A stretch of 35,132 nucleotides of DNA from Bacteroidales bacterium (GTDB lineage Bacteria > Bacteroidota > Bacteroidia > Bacteroidales > UBA12170). The stretch lies in NCBI GenBank assembly GCA_016933745.1, contig JAFGAK010000338.1, positions 1 to 35,132 on the forward strand, written 5' to 3'. This document shows, one piece after another, positions 25,524 to 34,658 of the stretch (the stretch's first letter is position 1; every line of letters begins with the position of its first letter). The notes under the pieces are model-generated. The model made no database searches and was not told the DNA's origin. It was given only the letters and a program-made list of their open reading frames with translations. The translations under genes and the position numbers were made by a program.

Positions 25524-27068
25524 TTATTCGTCTTGAAGTTTGTTTTCAAATAAATAATCCTTCATTTTCTTCACTTCAGGATATTTTATGCTATCATCCA
25601 CAAATTTTGGAATGATTTCTCTCATTTCCAAAAAGAGTTTTTTGGTATATACGGAAAGTTTATCTGTAAACTCTAAATAATCAACTGCTTGCAAAATACT
25701 TATCATGTGAATTGAAAGTACTTCGTAAGAATTACGAATCACACGTGCGCACATAAGGGCAGCGTTGGTTCCCATACTAACAATATCTTGATTATCGTTA
25801 TTATTTGGTATACTATGGACATACATTGGGTTGGAAAGCGTTTGATTTTCAGCAACTGTTGAAGTGGCTGTAAACTGAACTCCTTGCATTCCGAGGTTTA
25901 ATCCCAATTTACCAAGGTTTACAAATGGTGGTAGAATATTGTTTAACTTATTATTCATCAAAAAGTTAAGCTGTCGCTCAATTAGCATCGAAAGTTTAGT
26001 TATGCCTATTTTCAGTTTATCCATTTCAAACGAAACATAATCGCCATGAAAATTTCCGCCATGAAAAACATTTCTTCTTTCCACATCGATAATCGGATTA
26101 TCGTTTACCGAATTCACTTCGTTAATCAATACTTTACAGGTATTATCAATGGTTTCTAGAATCGGCCCTAAAACTTGCGGAACACATCTTAGGGAATAAT
26201 ACTCTTGTACTTTTTCCAGAAAAACCTGTTGATTATTTCCATTACCATTGAAAAGCTTTTCTTCGCGACGTTTTAGCAACTGCGATCCTTCCAACATTTT
26301 GCGCATTAAAGAGGCAACTTCATTCTGTCCGGGATGTTTCTTTACGTTATTTAACGGAGCTGAAAAATGATCGTCGTAAGATTCAACAAGCTGATTTATC
26401 ATCGAAGAAGCATAGACCGACCATTTGTACAATTTACGTGCTCTTAACGAGTTAATAATGCCAATGCCAGTCATTACAGAGGTTCCATTGATTAAACCTA
26501 AACCTTCTCGGATATGAACTTCGATTGGTTTTAGATTTAATTCTGAAAAAATATCCGTCATTGGGCGAACAACTCCTTGATATTCTGCGTCTCCTTCGCC
26601 AATTAAGCCAAGTGCTAAATGAGATAATTGCACTAAATCGCCACTAGCCCCAACTCCACCGTGTTCAGGAATTAATGGATATATTTCTAGATTTATAAAG
26701 GATTCTAACTGAGTAATCACACTTGGATGAATTCCTGAATAGCCCAAACCCAATGTATTTAATCGGGCAAGCATCAACGCTCGCACATAGATGGAATCAA
26801 TAAATTCTCCCGATCCGGAAGAATGACTTCGAATTAGATTATATTGAAGTTGTCTGATTGCTTCATCGTCAATCTTGTATTGAGCCATTGGCCCAAATCC
26901 GGTCGTAATTCCATAAATAATTTTTCCTTTTGAAAATTCTTTAAGGAAATCGAAACTTTTTTCTACACGTGCGTATGTTTCGTCAGAAACTTTAACTTTT
27001 TGTTTGTTGAGTACAATTTGTTCAAAATCGTCGACAGTAAGATTTTGGTGTCCTATGCGTATTGCCAT
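25524..27068 (-). CDS. Tyrosine ammonia-lyase (MIO enzyme), supplies 4-coumarate starter
   Basis: A 514-residue member of the aromatic amino-acid ammonia-lyase family. The MIO cofactor forms from Ala-Ser-Gly in GGVGASGDLVQLSHLAL. Further conserved parts are YGITTGFGPMAQYKI, QLQYNLIRSHSSGSGE, QEYYSLRCVPQVLGP and GMQGVQFTATSTVAENQ. From memory it is very similar along its length to the F. johnsoniae tyrosine ammonia-lyase, which provides 4-coumaric acid for flexirubin. Automated pipelines often call such genes hutH, because the selectivity loop has Ser-His as in histidine ammonia-lyases. No other hut gene is nearby, and the next genes are fabG and a ketosynthase, so tyrosine is the likely substrate. 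It begins the pigment cluster with its own candidate promoter. Confidence 0.9.
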   Translation of the reverse strand: MAIRIGHQNLTVDDFEQIVLNKQKVKVSDETYARVEKSFDFLKEFSKGKIIYGITTGFGPMAQYKIDDEAIRQLQYNLIRSHSSGSGEFIDSIYVRALMLARLNTLGLGYSGIHPSVITQLESFINLEIYPLIPEHGGVGASGDLVQLSHLALGLIGEGDAEYQGVVRPMTDIFSELNLKPIEVHIREGLGLINGTSVMTGIGIINSLRARKLYKWSVYASSMINQLVESYDDHFSAPLNNVKKHPGQNEVASLMRKMLEGSQLLKRREEKLFNGNGNNQQVFLEKVQEYYSLRCVPQVLGPILETIDNTCKVLINEVNSVNDNPIIDVERRNVFHGGNFHGDYVSFEMDKLKIGITKLSMLIERQLNFLMNNKLNNILPPFVNLGKLGLNLGMQGVQFTATSTVAENQTLSNPMYVHSIPNNNDNQDIVSMGTNAALMCARVIRNSYEVLSIHMISILQAVDYLEFTDKLSVYTKKLFLEMREIIPKFVDDSIKYPEVKKMKDYLFENKLQDE

Positions 27069-27091
27069 GGTTTGTTAGTAATAATGAGCTA

Positions 27092-27099
27092 CAAATTTA
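27092..27099 (-). promoter_or_regulatory. Candidate promoter of the pigment cluster (TAL gene)
   Basis: The minus strand reads TAAATTTG, an exact TAnnTTTG match 23 bases before the TAL ATG, in the 65-base gap after miaA. No terminator is visible after miaA, so read-through from upstream could also contribute. Confidence 0.5.
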
Positions 27100-27133
27100 A
27101 AATAAATTAACAAGAATAGAAATGTAAACGGCT

Positions 27134-28036
27134 TTAATTTGGCAGGTTTCGTAGAACGAAAGCAATTTTCTCTGAAGTGCTTAAATTCCCATCAATCCAG
27201 TTGATTTCAAATCCTTGTTTTTCCATCCTTCGGAACCAAGTCATTTGCCGTTTACTAAATTGATGAATTGCTGTATTTAAGCGTCTAAACATCTCGTTGT
27301 ACGCCAAATTTCCTTCCAGATAATCGGTTACCCATTTGTATTCTAAACCATAAAAAGTGAGTTGTTCTGGTTGAATACCCGTTGCCAATAGATTCCGTAC
27401 TTCGTCGATCATACCGTTTTTCAAACGTTCTTCCAATCGCTCTGTAATTCGCATTCGAACAATGCGACGGTCGTAATTGATGCCAAATATTTTCGATTCA
27501 ATTTTTGGGAAATCAATATCAATATCCGGATACACATCGTAATGTTTTTGTATTTCGATTGCTCGAATCAGTCGTTCCCTTTCAGATATATCGGTGGTAT
27601 TATGCAAGGTTTTATAACTTTCCAGTATTGAGACTAATTCTTCGTCGTCTTTGCTTTCCAGTTCTTCTCTGAGCTCCATATTTTTGGGGACGTCAAGCAA
27701 TTTATATCCCTTAAGAATACTTTCGATATACAATCCAGTTCCTCCACAAAGGATTGGAAAATTTCCTCTTTTTTCGATTCCTTCGTATGCTTCTAAGAAA
27801 TCTTTCTGAAATTCATACACATTGTATTCGTAACCGGGATCTACCATATCGATTAGATGATAAGGGATTTTTTTTTCATCTACCATGTATTCCGATAAAT
27901 CTTTACCTGTTCCAATGTCCATTCCTCGATAGACTTGCCTTGAATCTGCGCTAATAATTTCGCCATTTAACAAAGCTGCTAATTGTGTAGCAAAACCTGT
28001 TTTTCCGGTGGCTGTAGGACCTAAAATTACAATCAT
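27134..28036 (-). CDS. miaA: tRNA dimethylallyltransferase
   Basis: Adds a dimethylallyl group to N6 of A37 in tRNAs reading UNN codons. The 300 residues begin with the P-loop GPTATGKTGFA, followed by ISADSRQVYRGMDIGTGKD, PYHLIDMVDP and PILCGGTGLYIESIL, all signature MiaA segments. The C-terminal part has the RQMTWFRR motif. The length is typical of MiaA. It lies 22 bases after the glycosyltransferase gene and before the pigment cluster; it is a housekeeping gene that marks the cluster edge. Confidence 0.97.
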   Translation of the reverse strand: MIVILGPTATGKTGFATQLAALLNGEIISADSRQVYRGMDIGTGKDLSEYMVDEKKIPYHLIDMVDPGYEYNVYEFQKDFLEAYEGIEKRGNFPILCGGTGLYIESILKGYKLLDVPKNMELREELESKDDEELVSILESYKTLHNTTDISERERLIRAIEIQKHYDVYPDIDIDFPKIESKIFGINYDRRIVRMRITERLEERLKNGMIDEVRNLLATGIQPEQLTFYGLEYKWVTDYLEGNLAYNEMFRRLNTAIHQFSKRQMTWFRRMEKQGFEINWIDGNLSTSEKIAFVLRNLPN

Positions 28037-28058
28037 AATTTCTAATAAAAATGCAAAA

Positions 28059-29279
28059 TTAAACTTTTGATTTTAGTTTGCGAAGGTAATATTCAAAATT
28101 CGCCATCTCGTCTCTTAGATTTTGCAAATAATCACTATTTGAGAAATCAATTTCTTTTCCAACAGTTTCAAACTTAAAGGAATAATCTTTATTTAAAGAA
28201 TTGAAATACAAAAGATTACCATTAAGCCTGGCAGTTTGTTCATTCTCTGAACCCGTATTTTGAGATTTGAGAAACTGTAAAATTCGGAGTCCATCGACCA
28301 AGCTTTCACAAGCATTTACAAATTGTTCGTTCGTTTTATAATTTTTCCTTAGCGGCTCCCAAATTTCTGCTCGTTTCAATTGTTTTTTCAGAAAGATACT
28401 CATCGGCGTTTCTTGTGTTTTAGAATACAACAAAGGGAACATTTGATAGGTTTCTTTTACTTGTTTGAATTGATCGTAAGAATAAATTGGATAAGAGCTC
28501 CAGTCGCCATTATTGCCCTTAATCATAGCCGGGCCTGTCCCGAAATTGACACGGTTTGAAAATCGTGCAGCCGGATAAACAAAAACTTCATTGTATTGCT
28601 CAATCTTTCCATATTTCCGAAGTTTTTGTAAAAAATAGAAATCTTCTCCGGAGTTCTTCGGACTCATTCCTCCTATTTTAATATAAACTCCAACCGTAGT
28701 TGCCAAAGCAGATCCCAAGGCGGTAAAATTGTAAGGATTATCAATCAAAAGCATATTGATTGCATAATTTCGCATGTAAATTTCGTAGCGTAGAATTGCA
28801 AGATTGGTTGCCGAATCATTCGTAAGCTTGTGGTAATATGGATTTGCTAGACCTACGGGACTATTTGAACTATTAAAAATTTTAAAAACCGACTCTAAAT
28901 AATTTTCAGGATAAAAAGTATCCGCATCGATGCTGACAATGATATCTTTAGGTTCTCCGAGATTAGCAGCATAATCCATCGCAATTTTACGAGCCCATCC
29001 AACTCCTTTTTGCTTTCCTTTCCATCCTTTCCCTCGACTGCTTTTATCTAAAACATGTGTTGTAAAATGCTTGTAATTCGATATTATTTCAATTGATTGC
29101 TTGTTATTAATGCATTGCTCTTGAGTCAATTTGTTTTCCCACCATTCATCAGGTTGGTTGATGCAAGCAACTAATTCAAAATTCCGGATGCTTTGTTTAT
29201 TCAATGCTTCCAAAAGAGCAGGCAAATTTTCAGCTTCATTTAAGATTGGTAAACAAACAAAAATCTTTTGCATCAGCAT
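28059..29279 (-). CDS. Glycosyltransferase family 2-like protein
   Basis: A 406-residue protein with a GT-A fold N-domain. It opens FVCLPILNEAENLPALLEALN, the nucleotide-binding strand of family 2, and has the metal motif VSIDADTFYPENYL and a later acidic motif GEDFYFLQKL. No transmembrane helix is apparent. The start may be the second ATG (29273, MQKIF) instead of the first. The acceptor and sugar are unknown; it might act in cell-surface glycan synthesis. Some flexirubin clusters carry a nearby glycosyltransferase, but this one is separated from the cluster by miaA, so a link is weak. Its start is only 12 bases after a strong terminator. Confidence 0.85.
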   Translation of the reverse strand: MLMQKIFVCLPILNEAENLPALLEALNKQSIRNFELVACINQPDEWWENKLTQEQCINNKQSIEIISNYKHFTTHVLDKSSRGKGWKGKQKGVGWARKIAMDYAANLGEPKDIIVSIDADTFYPENYLESVFKIFNSSNSPVGLANPYYHKLTNDSATNLAILRYEIYMRNYAINMLLIDNPYNFTALGSALATTVGVYIKIGGMSPKNSGEDFYFLQKLRKYGKIEQYNEVFVYPAARFSNRVNFGTGPAMIKGNNGDWSSYPIYSYDQFKQVKETYQMFPLLYSKTQETPMSIFLKKQLKRAEIWEPLRKNYKTNEQFVNACESLVDGLRILQFLKSQNTGSENEQTARLNGNLLYFNSLNKDYSFKFETVGKEIDFSNSDYLQNLRDEMANFEYYLRKLKSKV

Positions 29280-29291
29280 GGTGATTTAATT

Positions 29292-29327
29292 AAAAAAAAG
29301 TGGCTACTCGTTAATTCGAATAGCCAC
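29292..29327 (-). terminator. Intrinsic terminator between BNR protein and glycosyltransferase
   Basis: On the minus strand a stem GTGGCTATTCG pairs with CGAGTAGCCAC (11 bp with one G-U) around a 6-base loop and is followed by eight T residues. It closes the nfeD-floA-BNR transcript. It ends 12 bases before the next start codon. Confidence 0.9.
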
Positions 29328-29347
29328 CTTTTAACTTTAATATTGTA

Positions 29348-32300
29348 CTATTTTAGAAATTCAGGTAAACGACCCGGAGTCCACATGGCTCCTGCTTCGT
29401 CTAATTTTTTCTCTATCGTTTCCATTTCAGCTTTTGCTGCTTTAATTTTAGTCAATACAGGTGGAAATTCATCAACCAATATTTCGTAATTAGAAATAGC
29501 TGTTTGAGTTGGAGCTGAAGTCGATTCCCAAAGACCAAGAAGGATAATTCCCAATCTTTCATTCAAAGCAACTTGCTCAGGTGGCACTTCCTCCGGACTA
29601 GCCAACGGAGTTGTTCCATTTAATACAAACAAAATATCATCTAAGTTTTCAGATAATTTTTTAGCTTGTAATGAAAGCTCCAAAGAACAATTAGGTGTGT
29701 TATGAATTGCTTGACGAACCTGTACCAAACGTGATTTCATTTCATTTACATATCGTTCTGAACCATCCATTACTTTTCCTAAGTCAACAACTTGCTTTTG
29801 GAAAGCAACCAAAGCGGCTCTGTCACTTGCGCCTAAAGTAGTGTTATTTAGTACTTTTGCAGTAAATTCAACCGGACCGGCAAGTACTTTAGCTTCCCCA
29901 TTAAATAGCATCGACATACTCACTTTGTATTTCCCGGGCATTGCTAACATTCCGTCAGAACCATTGTTGGTTGGATTAAACTCAGTAATTGGCCTACGAG
30001 GAGGATAAGGTCCTTGATAACGCAAATTCCAAACCGCTCTATTTATTCCTGCTGAAGGTTTTTTGTAAATATTTTTCACCACATCGCCATCCGAATCTGT
30101 TACGGTGAAAACTAACAAGGGAGCTTCTTGATTTTCCTCTGCTTTTAGTTCTTCTTTCGAAACTTTAGGCATTGGTTTTCCTTCTTTGAAAAGCTCAGCT
30201 TCTTTTTTCTGTCTTTGCTTTTTAAGAGTTTCAGGAACTTCTTTTAAGTAATAAGTAAAAGTTGCACCAAACTCAGGATTTTCTCCAAAATACACCGTTG
30301 AACCTTGTCCATATCTTGAGCCAGTTTCTAAATACATGAGCGCATCGGCAACAGGAAATAATTCACCTTCTGTATTCAATAATTCTTCGTTTACATCGCG
30401 TAAAGCAGAATAATCATCAATGATATAAAATCCACGACCAAAAGTTGCAATTACAAGGTCATTTTCGCGTTGCTGAATCGCGATATCTCTTACAGCAACA
30501 TCAGGTAAGCCTGCATCTTGTTTTTTCCAAGACTTACCACCATCAAGACTCAAAAAGAAACTAAATTCTGTTCCTACAAAAAGAATATTTTCTTTCACAA
30601 AATCTTGTTCGATGGTATGCACGGAACCGTTTTCAGGTAAATTGGCAGCAATCGAAACCCATGTTTTTCCTTTATCCACGCTCTTCAATAAATAAGGTTT
30701 AAAATCATCGCCTTTGGTATTATTAAATGAAGCATAAACTACATTTTCATCAAATCTAGAAGGCATGATATCGCTTACAGGTGTATATTCAGGAACACCA
30801 GGGAATTTCGAGATTTTCGTCCAATTTTTTCCATCATTATCAGAAACTTGAATCACTCCATCGTCGGTACCTGCAAATAAAAGTCCGGCTTTTACAGGTG
30901 ATTCAATCAAGGTTAAGATGGTTCCCCATTGAGAAGTAGAAACATGCTTAACTACGGCATTACTAGGCCAATATTTTCCCATCATCGGAAATTGATCACG
31001 GTCTTCGTTGCGTGTTAAATCTTCACTAATTTTAGTCCATGTATTTCCTCTATCTGTTGACTTAAAAACCTTATTAGCAGCCATGTACAAAGTTTGACCA
31101 TTGTGAGAACTCAAAATTAATGGAGCATCCCAATTCCAACGGTAAGTTTCTTCGCCTTTTAAAGGTGCAGGTTTAATACTGGTTGCTTCGCCTGATTTTT
31201 TATCATAACGATACACATTTCCATATTGATATTCAGAATAAACAATGTTTGGATCGTCTGGATCAACAGCTTGCCAGAAACCATCTCCACCAACAGTTAC
31301 AACCCATTCGCCAACTGTTACACCTGCACTGCTTGTATTTTGATTTGGTCCACCATAACTATTGTTATCTTGCGTACCTCCATATACCCAATAAAATGGA
31401 TAACTGTTATCAGCAAATACTCGATAGAATTGTGTTACAGGTAAATTTGATTTAAAAATATAATTTTTTCCGCTATCAAAACTTTCATAAACACCACCGT
31501 CACCTCCAATCATTAAATGATTGGTATCTTTTGGATCTATCCACAAAGCATGATCATCAACGTGACGAGCATTATTTCCGAGTGGAGTCCAATTTTTTCC
31601 ACCATCTAGCGTATATCTAGTAACTGTTTCCATCGAATACACTTTATCTACATCAACGGGATCTGCTACAATGGTATTGTAATATTGTCCGCTAGAAGAA
31701 TACGAACTCATCTTAGTAAAAGAAGCTCCTTTGTCAGTAGATCGGAAAAATCCACCTTGATCATCTTGAGCTTCAATAATTAAATAGATTACATTATTAT
31801 CTACCGGAGAAACAGCAATTCCCATTCCACCCATATCGCCGCTAGGCAAACCTTTACTAACTTTATTCCAAGTAGCTCCGGCATCTGTTGACTTATAAAA
31901 AGCGGTTTCGGGTCCACCTCCAATTTTTCCAAATGCACGTCTACGACGCTGTTCGGAGGTAGCATACACAATTTTAGAATTAGAAGGATCTATAACGACA
32001 TTATTCACACCTGTGTTTTCGGAAATCTCAAGAACTTTGTTCCAAGTTTTTCCTCCATCTGTTGTTTTGTATAAACCTCTGTCACCGCCTGGACCCCAAG
32101 CAGAACCTTCCGCTGCAACATACACAATATCAGAATTTTCAGGATCGATAGCAATCATTCCAATTTGTCGACTTTCTTTCAAGCCCATGTTTTTCCAGCT
32201 TTTTCCGCCGTCTTCGGTTTTGTAAACACCGTTTCCATAACCTAAAGCTCGCTGGTGATTATTCTCACCAGTGCCAGTCCATAAGACATTACTATTGTTT

Positions 32301-32647
32301 GGATCGATGCTAATGCAACCAATGCTGTACACGCCGTTTTTATCAAAAACAGGTGTCCAAGTAGTTCCATTGTTTACCGTTTTCCAGATATGTCCTGCTG
32401 AGGCTGCTACATAATATTCGCTTGTATTGTTTGGATTTACGGCAAAATCTGAAATTCTTCCGGAAGTGAAAGCAGGACCAATCGATCGCCACTTTAGGCC
32501 AGAAAAAGATGTTTTTTCGATGATCGATTTTTCTTTCGTTACCTCTTTTTCTTTTTTTGCAGCAAATGCTGAACTTACGATCAACATGGCCAATAGAAAG
32601 ACACTAAAAGTCTTTAGATTTTGAACTAATTTATTTTTTACTTTCAT
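29348..32647 (-). CDS. Large exported BNR/sortilin-type beta-propeller protein
   Basis: A 1099-residue protein with a signal peptide (about 10-30, FSVFLLAMLIVSSAFA). Most of it is repeats of the BNR/VPS10 type, with the Asp-box pattern (for example YKTTDGGKTWN, YKSTDAGATWN, FKSTDRGNTWT, LKSVDKGKTWV), forming one or more beta-propellers over about 50-760. The propeller part ends at IATFGRGFYIIDDYSALRD, and the last 300 residues hold a beta-rich segment and a helical tail. No T9SS sorting domain is seen. Proteins like this are often labelled glycosyl hydrolase, but no glycosidase residues are visible; the function is unknown. It lies 21 bases after floA and is probably in the same transcript. 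Confidence 0.87.
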   Translation of the reverse strand: MKVKNKLVQNLKTFSVFLLAMLIVSSAFAAKKEKEVTKEKSIIEKTSFSGLKWRSIGPAFTSGRISDFAVNPNNTSEYYVAASAGHIWKTVNNGTTWTPVFDKNGVYSIGCISIDPNNSNVLWTGTGENNHQRALGYGNGVYKTEDGGKSWKNMGLKESRQIGMIAIDPENSDIVYVAAEGSAWGPGGDRGLYKTTDGGKTWNKVLEISENTGVNNVVIDPSNSKIVYATSEQRRRRAFGKIGGGPETAFYKSTDAGATWNKVSKGLPSGDMGGMGIAVSPVDNNVIYLIIEAQDDQGGFFRSTDKGASFTKMSSYSSSGQYYNTIVADPVDVDKVYSMETVTRYTLDGGKNWTPLGNNARHVDDHALWIDPKDTNHLMIGGDGGVYESFDSGKNYIFKSNLPVTQFYRVFADNSYPFYWVYGGTQDNNSYGGPNQNTSSAGVTVGEWVVTVGGDGFWQAVDPDDPNIVYSEYQYGNVYRYDKKSGEATSIKPAPLKGEETYRWNWDAPLILSSHNGQTLYMAANKVFKSTDRGNTWTKISEDLTRNEDRDQFPMMGKYWPSNAVVKHVSTSQWGTILTLIESPVKAGLLFAGTDDGVIQVSDNDGKNWTKISKFPGVPEYTPVSDIMPSRFDENVVYASFNNTKGDDFKPYLLKSVDKGKTWVSIAANLPENGSVHTIEQDFVKENILFVGTEFSFFLSLDGGKSWKKQDAGLPDVAVRDIAIQQRENDLVIATFGRGFYIIDDYSALRDVNEELLNTEGELFPVADALMYLETGSRYGQGSTVYFGENPEFGATFTYYLKEVPETLKKQRQKKEAELFKEGKPMPKVSKEELKAEENQEAPLLVFTVTDSDGDVVKNIYKKPSAGINRAVWNLRYQGPYPPRRPITEFNPTNNGSDGMLAMPGKYKVSMSMLFNGEAKVLAGPVEFTAKVLNNTTLGASDRAALVAFQKQVVDLGKVMDGSERYVNEMKSRLVQVRQAIHNTPNCSLELSLQAKKLSENLDDILFVLNGTTPLASPEEVPPEQVALNERLGIILLGLWESTSAPTQTAISNYEILVDEFPPVLTKIKAAKAEMETIEKKLDEAGAMWTPGRLPEFLK

Positions 32648-32668
32648 TGTGGTTTGTTTAATGATTAC

Positions 32669-33661
32669 TTATTTATCTGTGCTTGATTTTCCTCCTTTTT
32701 TTGGCTTAGCAATGCTTTCACGCATGCTTGTATCCGCCTTAATATTCTCAAATTTATAATAATCCATGATACCTAAATTTCCGTTTCTAAAAGCTTCGGC
32801 AATAGCTCTTGGAATTTCAGCTTCAGCCAAAATTACTGCTGCTCTGGCTTCTTGAGCCTTAGCAACCATTTCCTGTTCTAATGCAACTGCCATCGCTCTG
32901 CGCTTTTCGGCTTGGGCTTGTGCGATATTTTTATCTGCATTTGCCTGATCCATTTGCAAAACAGCACCAATATTTTTTCCAATATCGATATCTGCAATAT
33001 CAATGGATAATATTTCGAAAGCTGTACCAGCATCCAATCCTTTGGATAAAACCACTTTTGAAATAGAATCCGGGTTTTCTAAAACTGCTTTGTGACTAGC
33101 AGAGGATCCGATGGAAGAAACGACGCCTTCGCCGATTCGAGCTAACACGGTTTCCTCTCCTGCACCACCAACTAATTGTTTAATGTTGGCACGTACCGTA
33201 ACTCTTGCTTTTGCAATTAATTGAATTCCATCTTTCGCAACGGCAGTTACAGGGGGCGTATTAATTACCTTAGGATTTACCGACATTTGAACGGCTTGAA
33301 AAACATCTCGTCCTGCTAAATCTATCGCAGTAGCGGTTTTAAAATCCAATCCCATATTGGCTTTATCGGCAGAAATTAAGGCTTCGACAACATTTTTTAT
33401 TTTTCCTCCAGCTAAATAGTGCGCTTCTAAATCGTCGCGCTTCAATTCGAGTCCAGCTTTTTTTGAAGTAATCATTGCATTTACAATAATTTTAGGTGGA
33501 ACATTTCTCCATCTCATGAGGACCAATTGTACCAAGGAAACGCGCACACCCGATACAAGTGCCGAGAACCAAAGTCCAACAGGGATATAAACAAAAAGCA
33601 GCCAAATTGTAATAACAATTGCTACAATGATTCCAATTAACATTCCCATACCATCTTCCAT
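32669..33661 (-). CDS. floA: Flotillin-like protein FloA (UPF0365)
   Basis: A 330-residue SPFH-family membrane protein that organises functional membrane microdomains. A hydrophobic hairpin at about 5-38 ([21 protein letters not shown]) is followed by the family-specific [17 protein letters not shown] and the SPFH region ending in the repeats [29 protein letters not shown], the flotillin coiled coil. The C-terminus is short and charged. It is preceded by an nfeD gene, the standard partner in Bacillus and many other bacteria. Confidence 0.95.
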   Translation of the reverse strand: MEDGMGMLIGIIVAIVITIWLLFVYIPVGLWFSALVSGVRVSLVQLVLMRWRNVPPKIIVNAMITSKKAGLELKRDDLEAHYLAGGKIKNVVEALISADKANMGLDFKTATAIDLAGRDVFQAVQMSVNPKVINTPPVTAVAKDGIQLIAKARVTVRANIKQLVGGAGEETVLARIGEGVVSSIGSSASHKAVLENPDSISKVVLSKGLDAGTAFEILSIDIADIDIGKNIGAVLQMDQANADKNIAQAQAEKRRAMAVALEQEMVAKAQEARAAVILAEAEIPRAIAEAFRNGNLGIMDYYKFENIKADTSMRESIAKPKKGGKSSTDK

Positions 33662-33696
33662 ATCAAAACTGTTTTTAGTGTTTGTGAATTTGTATT

Positions 33697-34164
33697 TTAT
33701 TTTTCTATTATTTCTACAAAGATTTTATTGTTTTCAATTTCAACCACTTGCACCTCTTTTCCGGGATCAACAAAAGCACCAAAAGTAGACACTTCAACAA
33801 AATCATCACCGAAACGGGCTTTTCCCATCGGAGTTAATCGCGATATTGTAACTCCTGTGCTTCCAACCGTAATATTTTCTACTTGTTGACTTATTTTTGA
33901 ATCAATACTTGTTGAAAGCATTGCTTTATTCCAAGTATTGGATCGAAGCGCCATCACCAAAGTTACGATGCTAAATAATGAAGTTCCAACCAAACTGATG
34001 ATTCCCCATGTATTACCATACAAGATAAAGATTTCGTACACGCCAAATGCCAATGCAACTATTCCAATAATGCCCACAAAAGTAGTTCCGGGTATAACTA
34101 GAAGTTCAAGCAAGATAAAAATGATTCCTAGGGTAATTAAAATTAAAATGATAATCCAAGACAT
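33697..34164 (-). CDS. NfeD-family membrane protein, partner of FloA
   Basis: A 155-residue protein with three to four transmembrane helices in the first 70 residues ([62 protein letters not shown]) and a C-terminal small beta domain ([22 protein letters not shown]-like) that is the NfeD signature. NfeD proteins are coupled to SPFH proteins and this one lies 35 bases before floA. It is the short form, without the ClpP-like protease domain of longer NfeD proteins. Confidence 0.92.
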   Translation of the reverse strand: MSWIIILILITLGIIFILLELLVIPGTTFVGIIGIVALAFGVYEIFILYGNTWGIISLVGTSLFSIVTLVMALRSNTWNKAMLSTSIDSKISQQVENITVGSTGVTISRLTPMGKARFGDDFVEVSTFGAFVDPGKEVQVVEIENNKIFVEIIEK

Positions 34165-34284
34165 TGCTTACTAATTTCTGTAAAATTAATAAAACTAATG
34201 GGATTTGGAAAAAGAATGTTGCTTCTTTTTTGGAGGAATCAGCTTGAAATACTTTACCCAAGAATTAAGTATAGATATCTACCC

Positions 34285-34557
34285 TTAATCAATACTTACG
34301 GTTAAATCGCGTCTCGATAATTCATCAAACATTGGCTTTAAAATGGTAAAAGCATCCGTTTTAACAATGCATTTCCCCTTATAATGAACGATAAAAGCAC
34401 ACTGTTCAGCTTGAATTTGGTCGTGTTTACAAACGTCCACAAGAGATTCAATAACATGATCGAACGTATTAAAATCGTCGTTAAATAAAATCAATGATTT
34501 ATTCCCATCTAGGGTTTCATTGTATTCATAAACCGGATTTTGTTTTTCTTTTGTCAT
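34285..34557 (-). CDS. clpS: ClpS, N-degron adaptor for Clp protease
   Basis: A 90-residue adaptor that binds proteins with N-degron residues and delivers them to a ClpA/ClpC-type unfoldase. The conserved core is visible: LILFNDDFNTFDHVIESL, in which the Asn-Asp-Asp part forms the substrate pocket, followed by the helix QAEQCAFIVHYKGKCIVKT. Length and motifs are typical. The clpC gene at 6494 encodes a plausible partner. The gene has its own -7 element directly before the ATG. Confidence 0.93.
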   Translation of the reverse strand: MTKEKQNPVYEYNETLDGNKSLILFNDDFNTFDHVIESLVDVCKHDQIQAEQCAFIVHYKGKCIVKTDAFTILKPMFDELSRRDLTVSID

Positions 34558-34561
34558 GCTG

Positions 34562-34569
34562 CAAAAATA
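34562..34569 (-). promoter_or_regulatory. Candidate clpS -7 element abutting the start codon
   Basis: The minus strand reads TATTTTTG, then GCAGC-like spacer of four bases, then ATG. It matches TAnnTTTG exactly. With normal spacing the transcript would start at or beside the ATG. Confidence 0.5.
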
Positions 34570-34646
34570 CGAAAAAGTAACTTTAACTTGTTAGAAGGAT
34601 TGAATTATTAACTTTTTGTTACAATTCAATGGATTTAAAATCCTTT

Positions 34647-34654
34647 TAACTTTG
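34647..34654 (+). promoter_or_regulatory. Candidate NUDIX gene -7 element abutting the start codon
   Basis: TAACTTTG matches TAnnTTTG and lies four bases before the ATG at 34659. A TTTG at 34615-34618 is 28 bases upstream, longer than the usual spacer. Confidence 0.45.
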
Positions 34655-34658
34655 CAAA

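Noticed and set aside
29348-32647. Glycosyl hydrolase (sialidase) activity for the BNR protein
   Set aside because: Only Asp-box propeller repeats are visible; the arginine triad and other sialidase residues were not seen.
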